A stretch of DNA of 64,000 nt from Mycobacteroides immunogenum (GCF_001605725.1 NZ_CP011530.1:2418001-2482000); one strand, 5' to 3'; shown: positions 46,101 through 55,272, numbered from the stretch's first letter. The notes: generated from the sequence alone by a model not told the origin. Translations and numbers: made by a program.

Positions 46101-47378
46101 ATGTCAGTAACAGCAAGGCCGCAGGCGCCGACTGCCGCGCATATCGCCCGGATATACAAAACGCATCTCAGCAGTGGCCGCGCCACCTTGGGCGACATAT
46201 TCGGTGGCCACATCGAAACATCCTCCGACGGAGCCTGGCTCACCACCGCGGAAGGTGTGCGTTTCCTCAATGCCGGTGGATACGGCGTCGCCCTCGCCGG
46301 ATATCGGCACCCGGTCATCGTCGAGCACATCCGTCGACAGCTGGATCACCATCCGGTGTCCTCCCGCATGTTCTACGAACCGGCCGCCGCCGAAGCCGCG
46401 GCCGCACTGGCCGCCATCACCCCCAACGGTCTCGACCGCATTCACTTCGCGTGCTCGGGTGCCGAGGCCACCGAGGCCGCCATGAAACTCGCACGCCTGA
46501 ACGGGTGCCGGCGGTTCATTTCGATGACGGGCGGCTACCACGGAAAAACGCTGGGCGCACTGTCCTTAACGGCGCGGGAGGTGTTCCAGGCCCCGTTCCG
46601 GCCGCTGTTGCCCGGAGTGAGTCATGTGCCGTACGGAGATATCGGGGCACTGCGCACCGAACTTGCGATGAGCACGGCGCGCGCGTGCGTGATCGTTGAA
46701 CCGGTACAGGGCGAGGCCGGCGTCATCATTCCCCCCAGCGGGTATCTGGCGGGTCTGCGTGCGGTATGCGACGAGTACGGGGCGCTGCTGGTCGCCGACG
46801 AGATCCAAACCGGACTCGGCCGGCTTGGGCAGTGGTGGGGCGTGGACCGGGAGCATGTCATTCCCGATATCTTGTTGTCCGGCAAGATGCTTGGTGGTGG
46901 AGTGATGCCTGTCTCGGCGGCCATCACCACTACCGAGTGTTTCCGCCAGCTCGACCGCGACCCCTATCTGCACACCTCGACATTCTCGACCAGCCCGCTG
47001 GGCATGGCAGCGGTCAGCGGGGCGCTGCGCGTAATTGCCGAGGAGGGACTCGTCGCACGGGCCGCGGCGCTCGGGCAGATTCTCCTGGACAGGATCAGTG
47101 CGGCAAGCGCGCAGTGGTTCGCCCCCGAGCACGTGCAGGTGCGCGGCCGCGGATTACTGATCGGTATCGAGTTCGCAGACGCCTCGATCGTGGGGGACCT
47201 GTTGATCGAGCTCATCAGCAACAACATCATCGTCAACCACTCACTGAATTCTGATCACGTCCTGCGGTTGACACCGCCGGCCGTCATCTCCGATGAGGAT
47301 GTCGAATTTCTCATCCAGGGCTACCAGAACGCGATTGAGCGGGTGGCCGTCCGTGCCAAGGCAGCGCTGCCCGGCTGA
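46101..47378 (+). CDS. Class III PLP aminotransferase
   Basis: This 425-residue enzyme moves an amino group between an omega-amino compound or ornithine-like substrate and a keto acid. The PLP lysine is in LLSGKMLGGG, the aspartate in VADEIQTGLGR, and the pre-cofactor segment in SGAEATEAAMKLAR. The nearest familiar relatives are ornithine, acetylornithine and 4-aminobutyrate aminotransferases. The start ATG 46101 has GGGGAGAGGA upstream. Together with the amine oxidase and aldehyde dehydrogenase it suggests handling of an amine or diamine. Confidence 0.88.
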   Translation: MSVTARPQAPTAAHIARIYKTHLSSGRATLGDIFGGHIETSSDGAWLTTAEGVRFLNAGGYGVALAGYRHPVIVEHIRRQLDHHPVSSRMFYEPAAAEAAAALAAITPNGLDRIHFACSGAEATEAAMKLARLNGCRRFISMTGGYHGKTLGALSLTAREVFQAPFRPLLPGVSHVPYGDIGALRTELAMSTARACVIVEPVQGEAGVIIPPSGYLAGLRAVCDEYGALLVADEIQTGLGRLGQWWGVDREHVIPDILLSGKMLGGGVMPVSAAITTTECFRQLDRDPYLHTSTFSTSPLGMAAVSGALRVIAEEGLVARAAALGQILLDRISAASAQWFAPEHVQVRGRGLLIGIEFADASIVGDLLIELISNNIIVNHSLNSDHVLRLTPPAVISDEDVEFLIQGYQNAIERVAVRAKAALPG

Positions 47379-47414
47379 TCACACATAAGCACACAGAAGT
47401 AGGAAGGACAGCTC

Positions 47415-47912
47415 ATGCGTACCGCACAACTGATCGTCGACTCCAGCTCCCATCCCGATGAGGCGTATCGCGCCATCGCTCAATTCGAGGAGTACCCCCA
47501 ATACGTCGAGGACATCTCCTCGATCACCGTGCGATCGGACGACCCGAGCGCCCTGGTGCCGGAAACCACCTACAGCGACTGGGAAGTGATTTTCCGCAAT
47601 GGCCCACTGCGCTGGACCGAGGTCGACTACCACAACCCCGTTGACCGCAGCATCGCCTTCGAACAGCTATCAGGTGACTTTGAGGTTTTCCGGGGCAGAT
47701 GGCTGGTGGAACCCGGCCCGGTCGGATCCCGGGTCAGTTTCGAAGTCACCTTCGACTTCGGGATTCCCAGCCTGGCAGGGGTTCTCGAGCCCATCGCCGA
47801 ACGTGTACTCAAAGAGAGCATCTTCACCATAATGTCCCGCACCATCGCCGACGTGCGGCCGGTGACCCGCGAGAGCCTGGGACTGGCCGCCGAATCCGTC
47901 GCCGCGCGCTGA
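47415..47912 (+). CDS. START/SRPBCC cyclase-like protein
   Basis: A 165-residue single-domain protein of the polyketide cyclase/COQ10 fold: alpha-helical AYRAIAQFEEYPQYVEDISSI early, RWTEVDYHNP in the middle and a long C-terminal helix. These proteins bind hydrophobic or aromatic ligands and sometimes catalyse ring closure. No polyketide synthase is nearby, so its ligand is unclear. Confidence 0.8.
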   Translation: MRTAQLIVDSSSHPDEAYRAIAQFEEYPQYVEDISSITVRSDDPSALVPETTYSDWEVIFRNGPLRWTEVDYHNPVDRSIAFEQLSGDFEVFRGRWLVEPGPVGSRVSFEVTFDFGIPSLAGVLEPIAERVLKESIFTIMSRTIADVRPVTRESLGLAAESVAAR

Positions 47913-47949
47913 CCCCAACTCCTACGAAAAGAATTAGGGGACAAAGAAT

Positions 47950-48438
47950 ATGGACCACATAAACCGTTTCGAGACGAAGACCACGTTCGGGCTGTTGCGT
48001 GCCGAATACTTCGTCGGCATGACAGTCTCAGGGGCTCTCCTGATCTGGAACATCTCCGATGTGCGGTGGCTGCCGGCGATCTTGTTGTTCAGCTACATCG
48101 ATCTGGTCGGCTATATACCTGGTGTCATCGCCCATTTCACCCAAAAGCGAGAACCTCTACCGAAGTACTACTACGTCCTCTACAACACCATGCACAGTTT
48201 CTTGACTCAGTCGGTGGTCATCGCACTGTGGGCGTACTTCGTGGGATGGGAATGGGCGCTCCTCGTCATCCCGCTGCACTTGTGCGGAGACCGCGCGCTG
48301 TTCGGAAACTTCATGAAGCAGTTTTCGATTCCCTTTGAGCCCAAAGCCATACCTGAGTTTCAAGAATTCGAGCAGAAGTTGAGCCAGCGCACTCAGCACT
48401 CCACGAAAGCGCCGGGATATGCCGACATCGCTGGATGA
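47950..48438 (+). CDS. Unrecognised integral membrane protein
   Basis: This 162-residue protein has about four hydrophobic segments (near 22-35, 42-60, 88-105 and 108-120). Conserved-looking polar residues lie at their edges: HSFLTQ, LHLCGDRALFGNFMK, and a PKYYYVLYN loop. I do not recognise a family. It overlaps the flavin reductase gene by 20 bp and sits within the operon, so it could anchor the pathway to the membrane or act as a membrane oxygenase or transferase. Confidence 0.7.
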   Translation: MDHINRFETKTTFGLLRAEYFVGMTVSGALLIWNISDVRWLPAILLFSYIDLVGYIPGVIAHFTQKREPLPKYYYVLYNTMHSFLTQSVVIALWAYFVGWEWALLVIPLHLCGDRALFGNFMKQFSIPFEPKAIPEFQEFEQKLSQRTQHSTKAPGYADIAG

Positions 48439-48958
48439 GTATCGGCGGCTGCGCCACAGCCGTACCGATGTAGACCGGACCCGCACCCTCAGCTTCTACC
48501 GAACCCTGTCATCCACTGTCAGCATCGTCTCGGCGATGAGCGATGAACTCGGGCCCCTGGGGTTGACAGTTTCCGCGGTCACCGCGGTCTCCGCTGAGCC
48601 GCCCCTGTTGTCCGTCTGCCTGGCCCACGAGTCGCAAACCCTGCGCGCTGCCGCGGAATCCGGACGCTTCGCGGTCCATGTTCTGCAAGCGCACCAACAA
48701 GGCTTGGCCACCGAATTCGCCACCACGCACACTCCGAGGTTCCGTGGGCACGGATTCGAGCACTCCTTCGGGGTGCCGATTTTGACGGAGGCCGAAACCT
48801 GGTCCGTCTGTGAGGTTGTCGACACATGTGGATACGGCGATCGGACGCTGCTGATAGGGCACGTCATCCACACCCACGAAGGCGCCAAGAACGCACCGCT
48901 GGTCTGGCACGACAGCAGCTTCCTGCCCGTCACCGAACATCAAGAGAGGGATCAATGA
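48419..48958 (+). CDS. Flavin reductase (HpaC-like)
   Basis: This 179-residue protein belongs to the flavin reductase-like FMN-binding family (FYRTLSSTVSIVSA, GLTVSAVTAVSAEPPLLSVCL, FAVHVL). Such proteins use NAD(P)H to supply reduced flavin to partner monooxygenases and halogenases. The flavin-dependent halogenase two genes downstream is the obvious partner. It overlaps the preceding gene by 20 bp and the next by 4 bp. Confidence 0.88.
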   Translation: MPTSLDEYRRLRHSRTDVDRTRTLSFYRTLSSTVSIVSAMSDELGPLGLTVSAVTAVSAEPPLLSVCLAHESQTLRAAAESGRFAVHVLQAHQQGLATEFATTHTPRFRGHGFEHSFGVPILTEAETWSVCEVVDTCGYGDRTLLIGHVIHTHEGAKNAPLVWHDSSFLPVTEHQERDQ

Positions 48959-50373
48959 ACGGAATAGAAATCGGGCACCTCGCCGAGACCGCCCCCATCT
49001 GGTGGCCAGACTCGCCGGCGAGTGCGCCCGCGATCACCGACGGGCACCACGACGTCGACGTGCTGGTGATAGGGGCCGGTCTGGCCGGGCTGACGGCCGC
49101 GTACTTCGTCACCGAGTTACGCCCGGAACTGTCCGTAGCGGTGCTGGAAGCCAAACACGTGGGTGCGGGCGCTACCGGGCGCAGCACGGGCATCGTCTCG
49201 CCCGGCTTGAGCATGCCGATGGCCGCGTTTCGGCGCAAGTACGGCGATGATGCCGCCATCGCCTCGTTCGACGCCACGTTCCACGGCGTCGAACTACTGC
49301 GTGACCTGGTGGCCAAAGAGAACATCGATTGCGATGCGCGCAATGAGCCGCACACCCTCGTCGCCCTCACCGACCGTTCGCTGGCGCGCATGGTCACGCA
49401 TCTGGAAAACCTCGCCGAACTGGGCCGTGAGGTGCCTTGGCTGAGTTCCCAAGAAGTCACCGAGTGGGCCGGGCCGGGCTACAAGGCGGGATTCGCCTAC
49501 CGCAATGCCATGGTCGTGGACCCCTACCGGTTGGTCACCGGCCTGGCTGACACCCTGCGCCGGCGCGGTGCCGCGGTGTACGAGCACAGCCCGGTGATCA
49601 ACGTCGAAGCCGACGCCACCGGGGTATGTGTTTCCACGGCACGTGCTCAAGTGCGGGCCCGGCGCGTCTTCCTGGCCACCGACGGCTACTCCGGGGGCCT
49701 CAATCCGCTGAAATCTTCCGTCATTCCGCTGCGTACTCATCTACTGGCGACCGCACCACTGACCGACGCGCAACTCGCGGAATTGGGTTGGTCGGGTCGG
49801 GGCGCCATCATCGATCAACGAACCTTCTTCAACTACTACCGTATGTCCGCGGACAAGCGGGTGGTATTCGGCGGTGGGCCCGCGTTTGTGCCGTCGCGAG
49901 TGCCTTCTCGAGACATCAAGAGATCTCGGGTAATTCAGCAGCGTGTCCGTCAGGAACTGACAGAGCGATTCCCGGTTCTGGCCGACGTCGAAGTTGACGC
50001 CGCCTGGTCTGGCATTACCGCCAGCTCCTTTGATCGCAACCCGGTGGTGGGTCCGGTACCAGGGATGGACGGCCTCTGGTTTGCCGGAAGTTGGTGCGGA
50101 CATGGGTTTTCCACGTCGGTGGACACTGGCTGGCGTTTCGCCAAGACCCTGGTGGGCGAACCGTTGCCGTCCAACATCCCATGGTTCCGCTCGGGCGCTC
50201 AGCGTGTGCCCACCACGCTGCTGCGCAACGTGGCCATCGGCGCCTACTTGAAGGCCCTTGATGCCGCTGACGCGCTGGACACTAAGACCAGCGCGCCGCC
50301 GCAGCAGTCGCGACCAGTCACGCGATCGCAGACAAGCACGGGTACAACGACATTGGCGGAGGCAGAGAAATGA
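48955..50373 (+). CDS. FAD-dependent amine oxidase, DAO/PuuB type
   Basis: This 472-residue enzyme belongs to the D-amino acid oxidase-like group that oxidises amines or amino acids. The FAD motif is VLVIGAGLAGLTAAYF near residue 40, followed by GAGATGRSTGIVSPG, typical of PuuB-like oxidases that act on polyamine derivatives. The C-terminal FAD region (PGMDGLWFAGSWCGHGFSTS) is intact. The start ATG 48955 overlaps the reductase stop (ATGA), and the end overlaps the halogenase start by 4 bp. Substrate unknown. Confidence 0.86.
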   Translation: MNGIEIGHLAETAPIWWPDSPASAPAITDGHHDVDVLVIGAGLAGLTAAYFVTELRPELSVAVLEAKHVGAGATGRSTGIVSPGLSMPMAAFRRKYGDDAAIASFDATFHGVELLRDLVAKENIDCDARNEPHTLVALTDRSLARMVTHLENLAELGREVPWLSSQEVTEWAGPGYKAGFAYRNAMVVDPYRLVTGLADTLRRRGAAVYEHSPVINVEADATGVCVSTARAQVRARRVFLATDGYSGGLNPLKSSVIPLRTHLLATAPLTDAQLAELGWSGRGAIIDQRTFFNYYRMSADKRVVFGGGPAFVPSRVPSRDIKRSRVIQQRVRQELTERFPVLADVEVDAAWSGITASSFDRNPVVGPVPGMDGLWFAGSWCGHGFSTSVDTGWRFAKTLVGEPLPSNIPWFRSGAQRVPTTLLRNVAIGAYLKALDAADALDTKTSAPPQQSRPVTRSQTSTGTTTLAEAEK

Positions 50374-52112
50374 CGACACCAGAACTGGCACATAATCACG
50401 ATGTGATCATCGTGGGCGGTGGGATCGGTGGCTCGACCCTGGCGGCCATTTTGGCGCGGCATGGGGTGCGGGTGCTGATGGTTGAAGCCAGCGGGCATCC
50501 GCGGTTCGCGATCGGCGAGTCGACGGTCCCGGAAACCATTATGGGACTGCGCAACCTCGCGTTGCGCTACGACGTCCCTGAGATAGGTGACCTGTCGGCG
50601 CACGGCACCCTTTCGAAGAAGGTCAGCTCGGGATCCGGAGTCAAACGCAATTTCAGTTTCGTCTACCACCAGGAAGGGATGCGGTCCAAGCCCACCGAGT
50701 ACACCCAATACCCCACCTGGGGACCACCGATCGGTCCGGACTCGCATTTTTTCCGCCAAGACGTCGACGCCTACATGTACCAAGTAGCCCTCTCCTACGG
50801 TGCCAAGGGCCTCACCCACACCCCGGTGACCGATGTGACCTTCGGCGCCGAGGAGGTCACCATCGAGACGGACGGTGCAGGCGAGTTCACTGCCAGCTAC
50901 CTCGTGGATGCCGGGGGAATGCGCAGCATCCTGGGCGAGAAGCTGGATCTTCGAATCGACCCGCCCTACCGGACGAAATCGCGCACCATTTTCAGTCATT
51001 TCACCGGAGTGCGGCCGTTCGACGATGTGGTGGAAGCGCAAGCGCGCCAAGGAGCGGTGAGCCCGTTCAGTCAAGGAACACTGCACCACCTGTTCCATGG
51101 CGGCTGGGCATGGGTGATCCCCTTCGACAACTACCTGGGATCCACCAGCAGGCTGTGCAGCGTCGGAATCAACTTGGATCTGGACCGCTACCCGGTTCAG
51201 CCCGAACTATCGGCGGAGGCGGAATTCTGGAAGCACATCGGCAGGTTCCCCGATTTCGCCGCACAAATGGCCGGCGCCAGTGCGGTACGCCCCTACACTG
51301 CTTCACGGCGCAGCCAGTTCGCGTCGAAGCAAGTGGTCGGCGACCGGTGGTGCCTATTGCCGCATGCCTCGGATTTCATCGATCCGCTGTTCTCCAGCGG
51401 CCTGGCTGTCACGGTGATGATCCTCAATGCGTTGGGGCACCGGCTGATTGACGCCGTGCGGAACAACTGCTTCAGTACCGAACGGTTCTCATATGTCCAG
51501 GAATGGACCAAGCTTTCGTTCGACTACTACGACAAGCTGGTCTCCGCTTCGTACACCAGCTTTGACAGTTTCGAACTGTGGAACGCCTGGTTCCGGGTCT
51601 GGACGATCGGAACCCTGTACGGCGTCAACGGGCAGATGGAGGCCTCATTCGACTTCGATCGGTCGCACAATCGATCCGCTTTCGGGGTGCTGGAGTGCGC
51701 ACCGTACCGTGGCATCCAGGGCATCGACAACACGGTCATCTCCGCCATGTTCAATCGGGCTCTGGCGGCCATCGACGAATATGACGCGGGGCTGATCGAC
51801 GCGGCACAGGCTCAGCAGCAGATCTATGCCGCGCTGCGCGAAAGTGAACTCATCCCGGGATTCTGGAACACCCTCGATCCCGCGGATCAATGCCCGTCGG
51901 GTGCCTTCACCTTGTTCTCGATGACCCGGATTCTCACCTGGGGCAAGTATCAAAGCCCCGAGCATGTGCGCGGGCAGTACTTCAAGTCCGGGTTTGGTCC
52001 CGTCATCAAAGAAGCCGCCAAGTTCTATGGCGGTACTGTCAAAACCGGTGTCCGCGAGGCGAATCATGCGATACGGGACATGGTGACCTCGAGAAACAGC
52101 GACTGGAAGTAG
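50370..52112 (+). CDS. Flavin-dependent halogenase
   Basis: This 580-residue protein has the marks of a flavin-dependent halogenase: GGGIGG at 16-21, the GEST segment at 49-52, a candidate catalytic Lys in the GVKRNF segment near 92, the WxWxIP signature at 246-251 (WAWVIP) and FxDPxxSxG at 336-344. WxWxIP separates halogenases from ordinary monooxygenases by keeping substrate away from the flavin. A flavin reductase gene lies two genes upstream. The lack of an adjacent carrier protein suggests a free substrate. It could install chloride or bromide on an aromatic or electron-rich ring. Confidence 0.88.
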   Translation: MTTPELAHNHDVIIVGGGIGGSTLAAILARHGVRVLMVEASGHPRFAIGESTVPETIMGLRNLALRYDVPEIGDLSAHGTLSKKVSSGSGVKRNFSFVYHQEGMRSKPTEYTQYPTWGPPIGPDSHFFRQDVDAYMYQVALSYGAKGLTHTPVTDVTFGAEEVTIETDGAGEFTASYLVDAGGMRSILGEKLDLRIDPPYRTKSRTIFSHFTGVRPFDDVVEAQARQGAVSPFSQGTLHHLFHGGWAWVIPFDNYLGSTSRLCSVGINLDLDRYPVQPELSAEAEFWKHIGRFPDFAAQMAGASAVRPYTASRRSQFASKQVVGDRWCLLPHASDFIDPLFSSGLAVTVMILNALGHRLIDAVRNNCFSTERFSYVQEWTKLSFDYYDKLVSASYTSFDSFELWNAWFRVWTIGTLYGVNGQMEASFDFDRSHNRSAFGVLECAPYRGIQGIDNTVISAMFNRALAAIDEYDAGLIDAAQAQQQIYAALRESELIPGFWNTLDPADQCPSGAFTLFSMTRILTWGKYQSPEHVRGQYFKSGFGPVIKEAAKFYGGTVKTGVREANHAIRDMVTSRNSDWK

Positions 52113-52120
52113 CCCCGGTC

Positions 52121-53440
52121 GTGAGCAACGCAGCGGTGCTGGCCGCGGGGGCCTTGCCCAAAGACGTGTCCCTGATCTTTTTCGCCGACCTGGTTATCTT
52201 GTTAGTGGCGGCTCTCGCATGCGGGGCGGCCGCCAACAAGATCGGGCTACCCAAGATGGTCGGCGAGATCGCCGCGGGTGTCCTGCTGGGCCCCACGGTA
52301 TTTGGGCGACTTTTCCCGGAAACCGCGGATGTACTTTTTCCCTCGGCCGGTGCCGGTTCGGAAATCATCTCGGGCCTGTGCCTGCTGGCGGTGGTGCTGT
52401 TGGTCGGGGTCGCGGGCATGCATGTCGACGTCGACAAGCTCAAGCAGCGGCTGGCCGGTATCGCCGCGATCAGTGCGTTGGGGCTCGCCATACCGTTGGC
52501 CGGGGGTATCGCGATCGGATACATGGTGCCCGAACCGCTGCGGCCAGCCGCCGTCGATCGCACGGTGTTCGCGTTGTTCCTGGGCACCGCGGTAGCGGTC
52601 TCGGCGATACCGGTGATTGCCCGGATCCTGATGGATCTGGGCCTGGCATCGCATGAGATCGCACAGGTGATCCTGGCCGCCGCGATCATCGACGATGTCG
52701 CGGGGTGGCTGCTGCTGTCGGTGGTGACCGGCATGGCCGCCGATGCCGGCGCCGGAGGCCTTGCCGCTCTGAAAATGGCAGCTGTGGCCATCGCCGCGGT
52801 CGCCGCGCTGGCGGTGCTGGTCCGCCCCGCGCTACGGAAGCGGCTAGCACGCCAGTGCTCGCGGTGGAGTGCCCCGACATCCACTACGGTCACCGTGGCC
52901 ACCATCATCGTGTGCGCCACCGCGGGCCAACTACTGGGTTTTGAACCGGTCATCGGGGCCTTCTTCGCGGGCATATTGGTGACCGCGGCGACACCGTCGG
53001 GCAGCCGAGTCCATAAACCGTTGCATGCCATGGCTGTTGCTTTCTTCGGTCCGATATTTTTCGCGACCATCGGGCTGCAGCTGGACCTGGGCAGGCTGCT
53101 CTCCGGACCGGTGCTGGCGCTGACCGCCACCATATGTGTGGTCGCGGTTCTCTCGAAATTCCTCGGTGCGGGGCTGGGCGCCAGGATCAGTGGATTCAGC
53201 TGGCCCGAATCCATCGCGATAGGAGCGGGCCTCAACACGCGCGGTGTCATTCAGATCGTGATCGCCATGGTCGGGGTGCGATGCGGGGTGTTCAGCCCGG
53301 AAGTGTTCACCGCACTCGTGGTAACCACCATCGCCACAACAGCGATCGCCGGTCCGGTCCTCACCCGCGCGCTGGCGCCCAGCCGACTTCCAGTGGCTCC
53401 GGTTTCCAATCCCACGAAAGAGCCCGCGCTCAACCGATAA
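52121..53440 (+). CDS. CPA2-family cation/proton antiporter
   Basis: This 439-residue membrane protein has 12-13 predicted helices and the CPA2 core: KMVGEIAAGVLLGPT early, AVSAIPVIARIL in helix 5 and the ion-binding AAIIDDVAG in helix 6. It starts at GTG 52121, 8 bp after the halogenase stop. A few CPA2 members export metabolites or sense small molecules; here it may serve resistance or ion balance for the pathway. Confidence 0.85.
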   Translation: MSNAAVLAAGALPKDVSLIFFADLVILLVAALACGAAANKIGLPKMVGEIAAGVLLGPTVFGRLFPETADVLFPSAGAGSEIISGLCLLAVVLLVGVAGMHVDVDKLKQRLAGIAAISALGLAIPLAGGIAIGYMVPEPLRPAAVDRTVFALFLGTAVAVSAIPVIARILMDLGLASHEIAQVILAAAIIDDVAGWLLLSVVTGMAADAGAGGLAALKMAAVAIAAVAALAVLVRPALRKRLARQCSRWSAPTSTTVTVATIIVCATAGQLLGFEPVIGAFFAGILVTAATPSGSRVHKPLHAMAVAFFGPIFFATIGLQLDLGRLLSGPVLALTATICVVAVLSKFLGAGLGARISGFSWPESIAIGAGLNTRGVIQIVIAMVGVRCGVFSPEVFTALVVTTIATTAIAGPVLTRALAPSRLPVAPVSNPTKEPALNR

Positions 53441-53469
53441 ATTCCTGCAAAACAAGGGAAGTGATAGTC

Positions 53470-54456
53470 GTGCCCGAGAAAACCGTCAACACCGGCGACC
53501 CGGTGGCCGCCATTGCCGCATACGCTGACCATCCCAGCGCTTTCATTGCCTGTAACGACGACACCAGCCACTTCAGCACACCGGACATCGCCGGAATTGT
53601 CGCCTATCGCCGCCGCGGCCGAACGGTCTTCGTGCTCGGCGGCCCGTTCGCCGCCGGGCCGGAACGTGGTGCCTTGCTCGACCGGTTCCTCGACGAGATT
53701 GTCGCGGGCCGCAACATGGTCGCGGTGCAAGTCCGGCAAGAGGACACCGCATTGTTCGCGTCTCGCGGCTTCACCGTCGACCAATTTGGCAGCTCTTATT
53801 CGGTGCATCTGGCCGATTTCACCAAGAAGGGCAAGCCTCTGGCCAAGGTCCGCCAGAACGTCTCGCGGGCCGGCCGTGAGGGCACAGCGGTGCGCGAAAT
53901 CGATATCGCCAACGCACCAGGCGAATTGGAGGAGATCGACCGTACATGGTTGCGCGCCAAAGGGTGGCACGTCAAAAAACTCGACTTCATGGTGGGGCAG
54001 CGAGCCGGGCGTGGCAGTGATCGCAAACGGTTGTTCATCGCCGAGCGTGAAGGGCAGGTCACCGGCTACATCTCGTACTCGCCGGCATTCGGAGCCAGGC
54101 CGGGTTGGCTGTATGACCTGACCCGCCGGCACCCGGACGCTTCGGTGGGCACCATTGAGATGATCAACCTCGCGGCCATCGAGCAGTTCCGCGGCGAAGG
54201 CGCCGGTTGGCTGCACCTGGGTCTGACGCCCTTCGCGAGCATCGGTGAACAATGTCCCGATGGATCCAGCGGCGTGGTGCGCTGGATGGTGCGTCAACTC
54301 GCCGAGAAGGGCGACAAGGTCTATCCGGCCAAGACGCAAGAAGCGTTCAAACGTAAATGGGCGCCCCATGTCATCGAACCGGAGTACCTCGCGTTCGCCA
54401 ACGGTCCGCGCCTTTCGTCGGTATGGCACCTGTTGCGCTTGACCAATGCCCTCTAA
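53470..54456 (+). CDS. Aminoacyltransferase-like protein (DUF2156/LPG synthase C-terminal domain)
   Basis: The 328-residue protein corresponds to the cytosolic double-GNAT domain of phosphatidylglycerol lysyltransferases (VLGGPFAAG, QVRQEDTALFASRGF, RQNVSRAGREG, RTWLRAKG, EMINLAAIEQF, GLTPFASIG). Full-length enzymes of that kind move an amino acid from aminoacyl-tRNA to a lipid, but the membrane half is missing here, so a soluble small-molecule acceptor is possible. GTG 53470 was chosen, with AAGGGA about 10 bases upstream. Inside a biosynthetic operon it may aminoacylate the product. Confidence 0.8.
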   Translation: MPEKTVNTGDPVAAIAAYADHPSAFIACNDDTSHFSTPDIAGIVAYRRRGRTVFVLGGPFAAGPERGALLDRFLDEIVAGRNMVAVQVRQEDTALFASRGFTVDQFGSSYSVHLADFTKKGKPLAKVRQNVSRAGREGTAVREIDIANAPGELEEIDRTWLRAKGWHVKKLDFMVGQRAGRGSDRKRLFIAEREGQVTGYISYSPAFGARPGWLYDLTRRHPDASVGTIEMINLAAIEQFRGEGAGWLHLGLTPFASIGEQCPDGSSGVVRWMVRQLAEKGDKVYPAKTQEAFKRKWAPHVIEPEYLAFANGPRLSSVWHLLRLTNAL

Positions 54457-54516
54457 ACGCATACCTGTGCAAATACATTCGCCAAAATCACCCACTTTCA
54501 TCCGGAAGGCCACACC

Positions 54517-55272
54517 ATGACAACCATGAGCGCGCAACCTGGCAGCCTGAGCCGCGCCGAGCAGATGCGCTTCGCGCGGGTCGCAGTGGCCGCCCAGGTG
54601 AAGTCTCTTCCCGGCACCATCCGGGCCCGGCTCGGACGCGCTGATTCCAGTGCGCTGGCCCGTGAAAGCGCCCCGCCGGATTCCGCGCTGGCGTTGGACG
54701 CCGAACGTTTTGTGACAGAGCACTACACCACGAGCTTGTACAACCATTGCTTGCGTTGCTGGTACTTCGGGGATTTCTTCGCCCAGCTGGAAGGCCACCG
54801 ATATGACCCTGAACTGCTGTACATTTCGAGTCTGTTTCACGACGTGGCGCTGACTCGCCAGTTCCGTGACCACCGCCCCTACGCCTGCTTTGCCGTCGAG
54901 GGCGCGGACATTGCCAAAGAGTGGCTTTCGCGGAACAACGCCACCGATGCCTTTGCCGCCGGCGTGGCCGAAGTAATCGCCGCTCATATGGATGTACATG
55001 TGCCCTCCGGCTCGGCCACCGGAGTTGAGCCGTATCTGCTCCACGAGGCCGCCCATCTTGATGTGGCAGGCACTCGTGCGGCGCAGGTGCCGTCGACTTA
55101 CACGCGCCTGGTCGCACGGCGGCATCCGCGCACCGGCTTCGCCCGCGCGTTCAGCGATGCGATGAAATACGAGTCCTTGCAGCGCAGGGCATCACGGGCA
55201 GCGGTGCTGTGGAAGGTAGGCATGGCAATCCCGATCAACACCAACCCGCTGGATTCGGCGGCGCACCGATGA
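54517..55272 (+). CDS. HD-domain hydrolase, cyanamide-hydratase-like
   Basis: This 251-residue protein carries an HD metal site: His in TSLYNHCLRCW, the His-Asp pair in SSLFHDVALT, and further His in AAHMD. The order and the FAVEGADIAKEWL stretch resemble cyanamide hydratase-type HD proteins rather than nucleotidases. Real activity is unknown. GGAAGG precedes the ATG. It lies between the aminoacyltransferase-like gene and a membrane protein gene. Confidence 0.72.
   Translation: MTTMSAQPGSLSRAEQMRFARVAVAAQVKSLPGTIRARLGRADSSALARESAPPDSALALDAERFVTEHYTTSLYNHCLRCWYFGDFFAQLEGHRYDPELLYISSLFHDVALTRQFRDHRPYACFAVEGADIAKEWLSRNNATDAFAAGVAEVIAAHMDVHVPSGSATGVEPYLLHEAAHLDVAGTRAAQVPSTYTRLVARRHPRTGFARAFSDAMKYESLQRRASRAAVLWKVGMAIPINTNPLDSAAHR

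Noticed and set aside
52039..53250. Open frame of 403 codons on the minus strand
   Set aside because: Antisense to the CPA2 antiporter, whose helices and DD motif are clear; the translation is low-complexity Ala/Pro/Ser/Thr.
53251..55125. Long open frame of 624 codons on the minus strand
   Set aside because: It lies antisense to the CPA2 end, the aminoacyltransferase-like gene and most of the HD gene, all of which have recognisable motifs; the minus-strand product resembles no family and is explained by high-GC codon bias.
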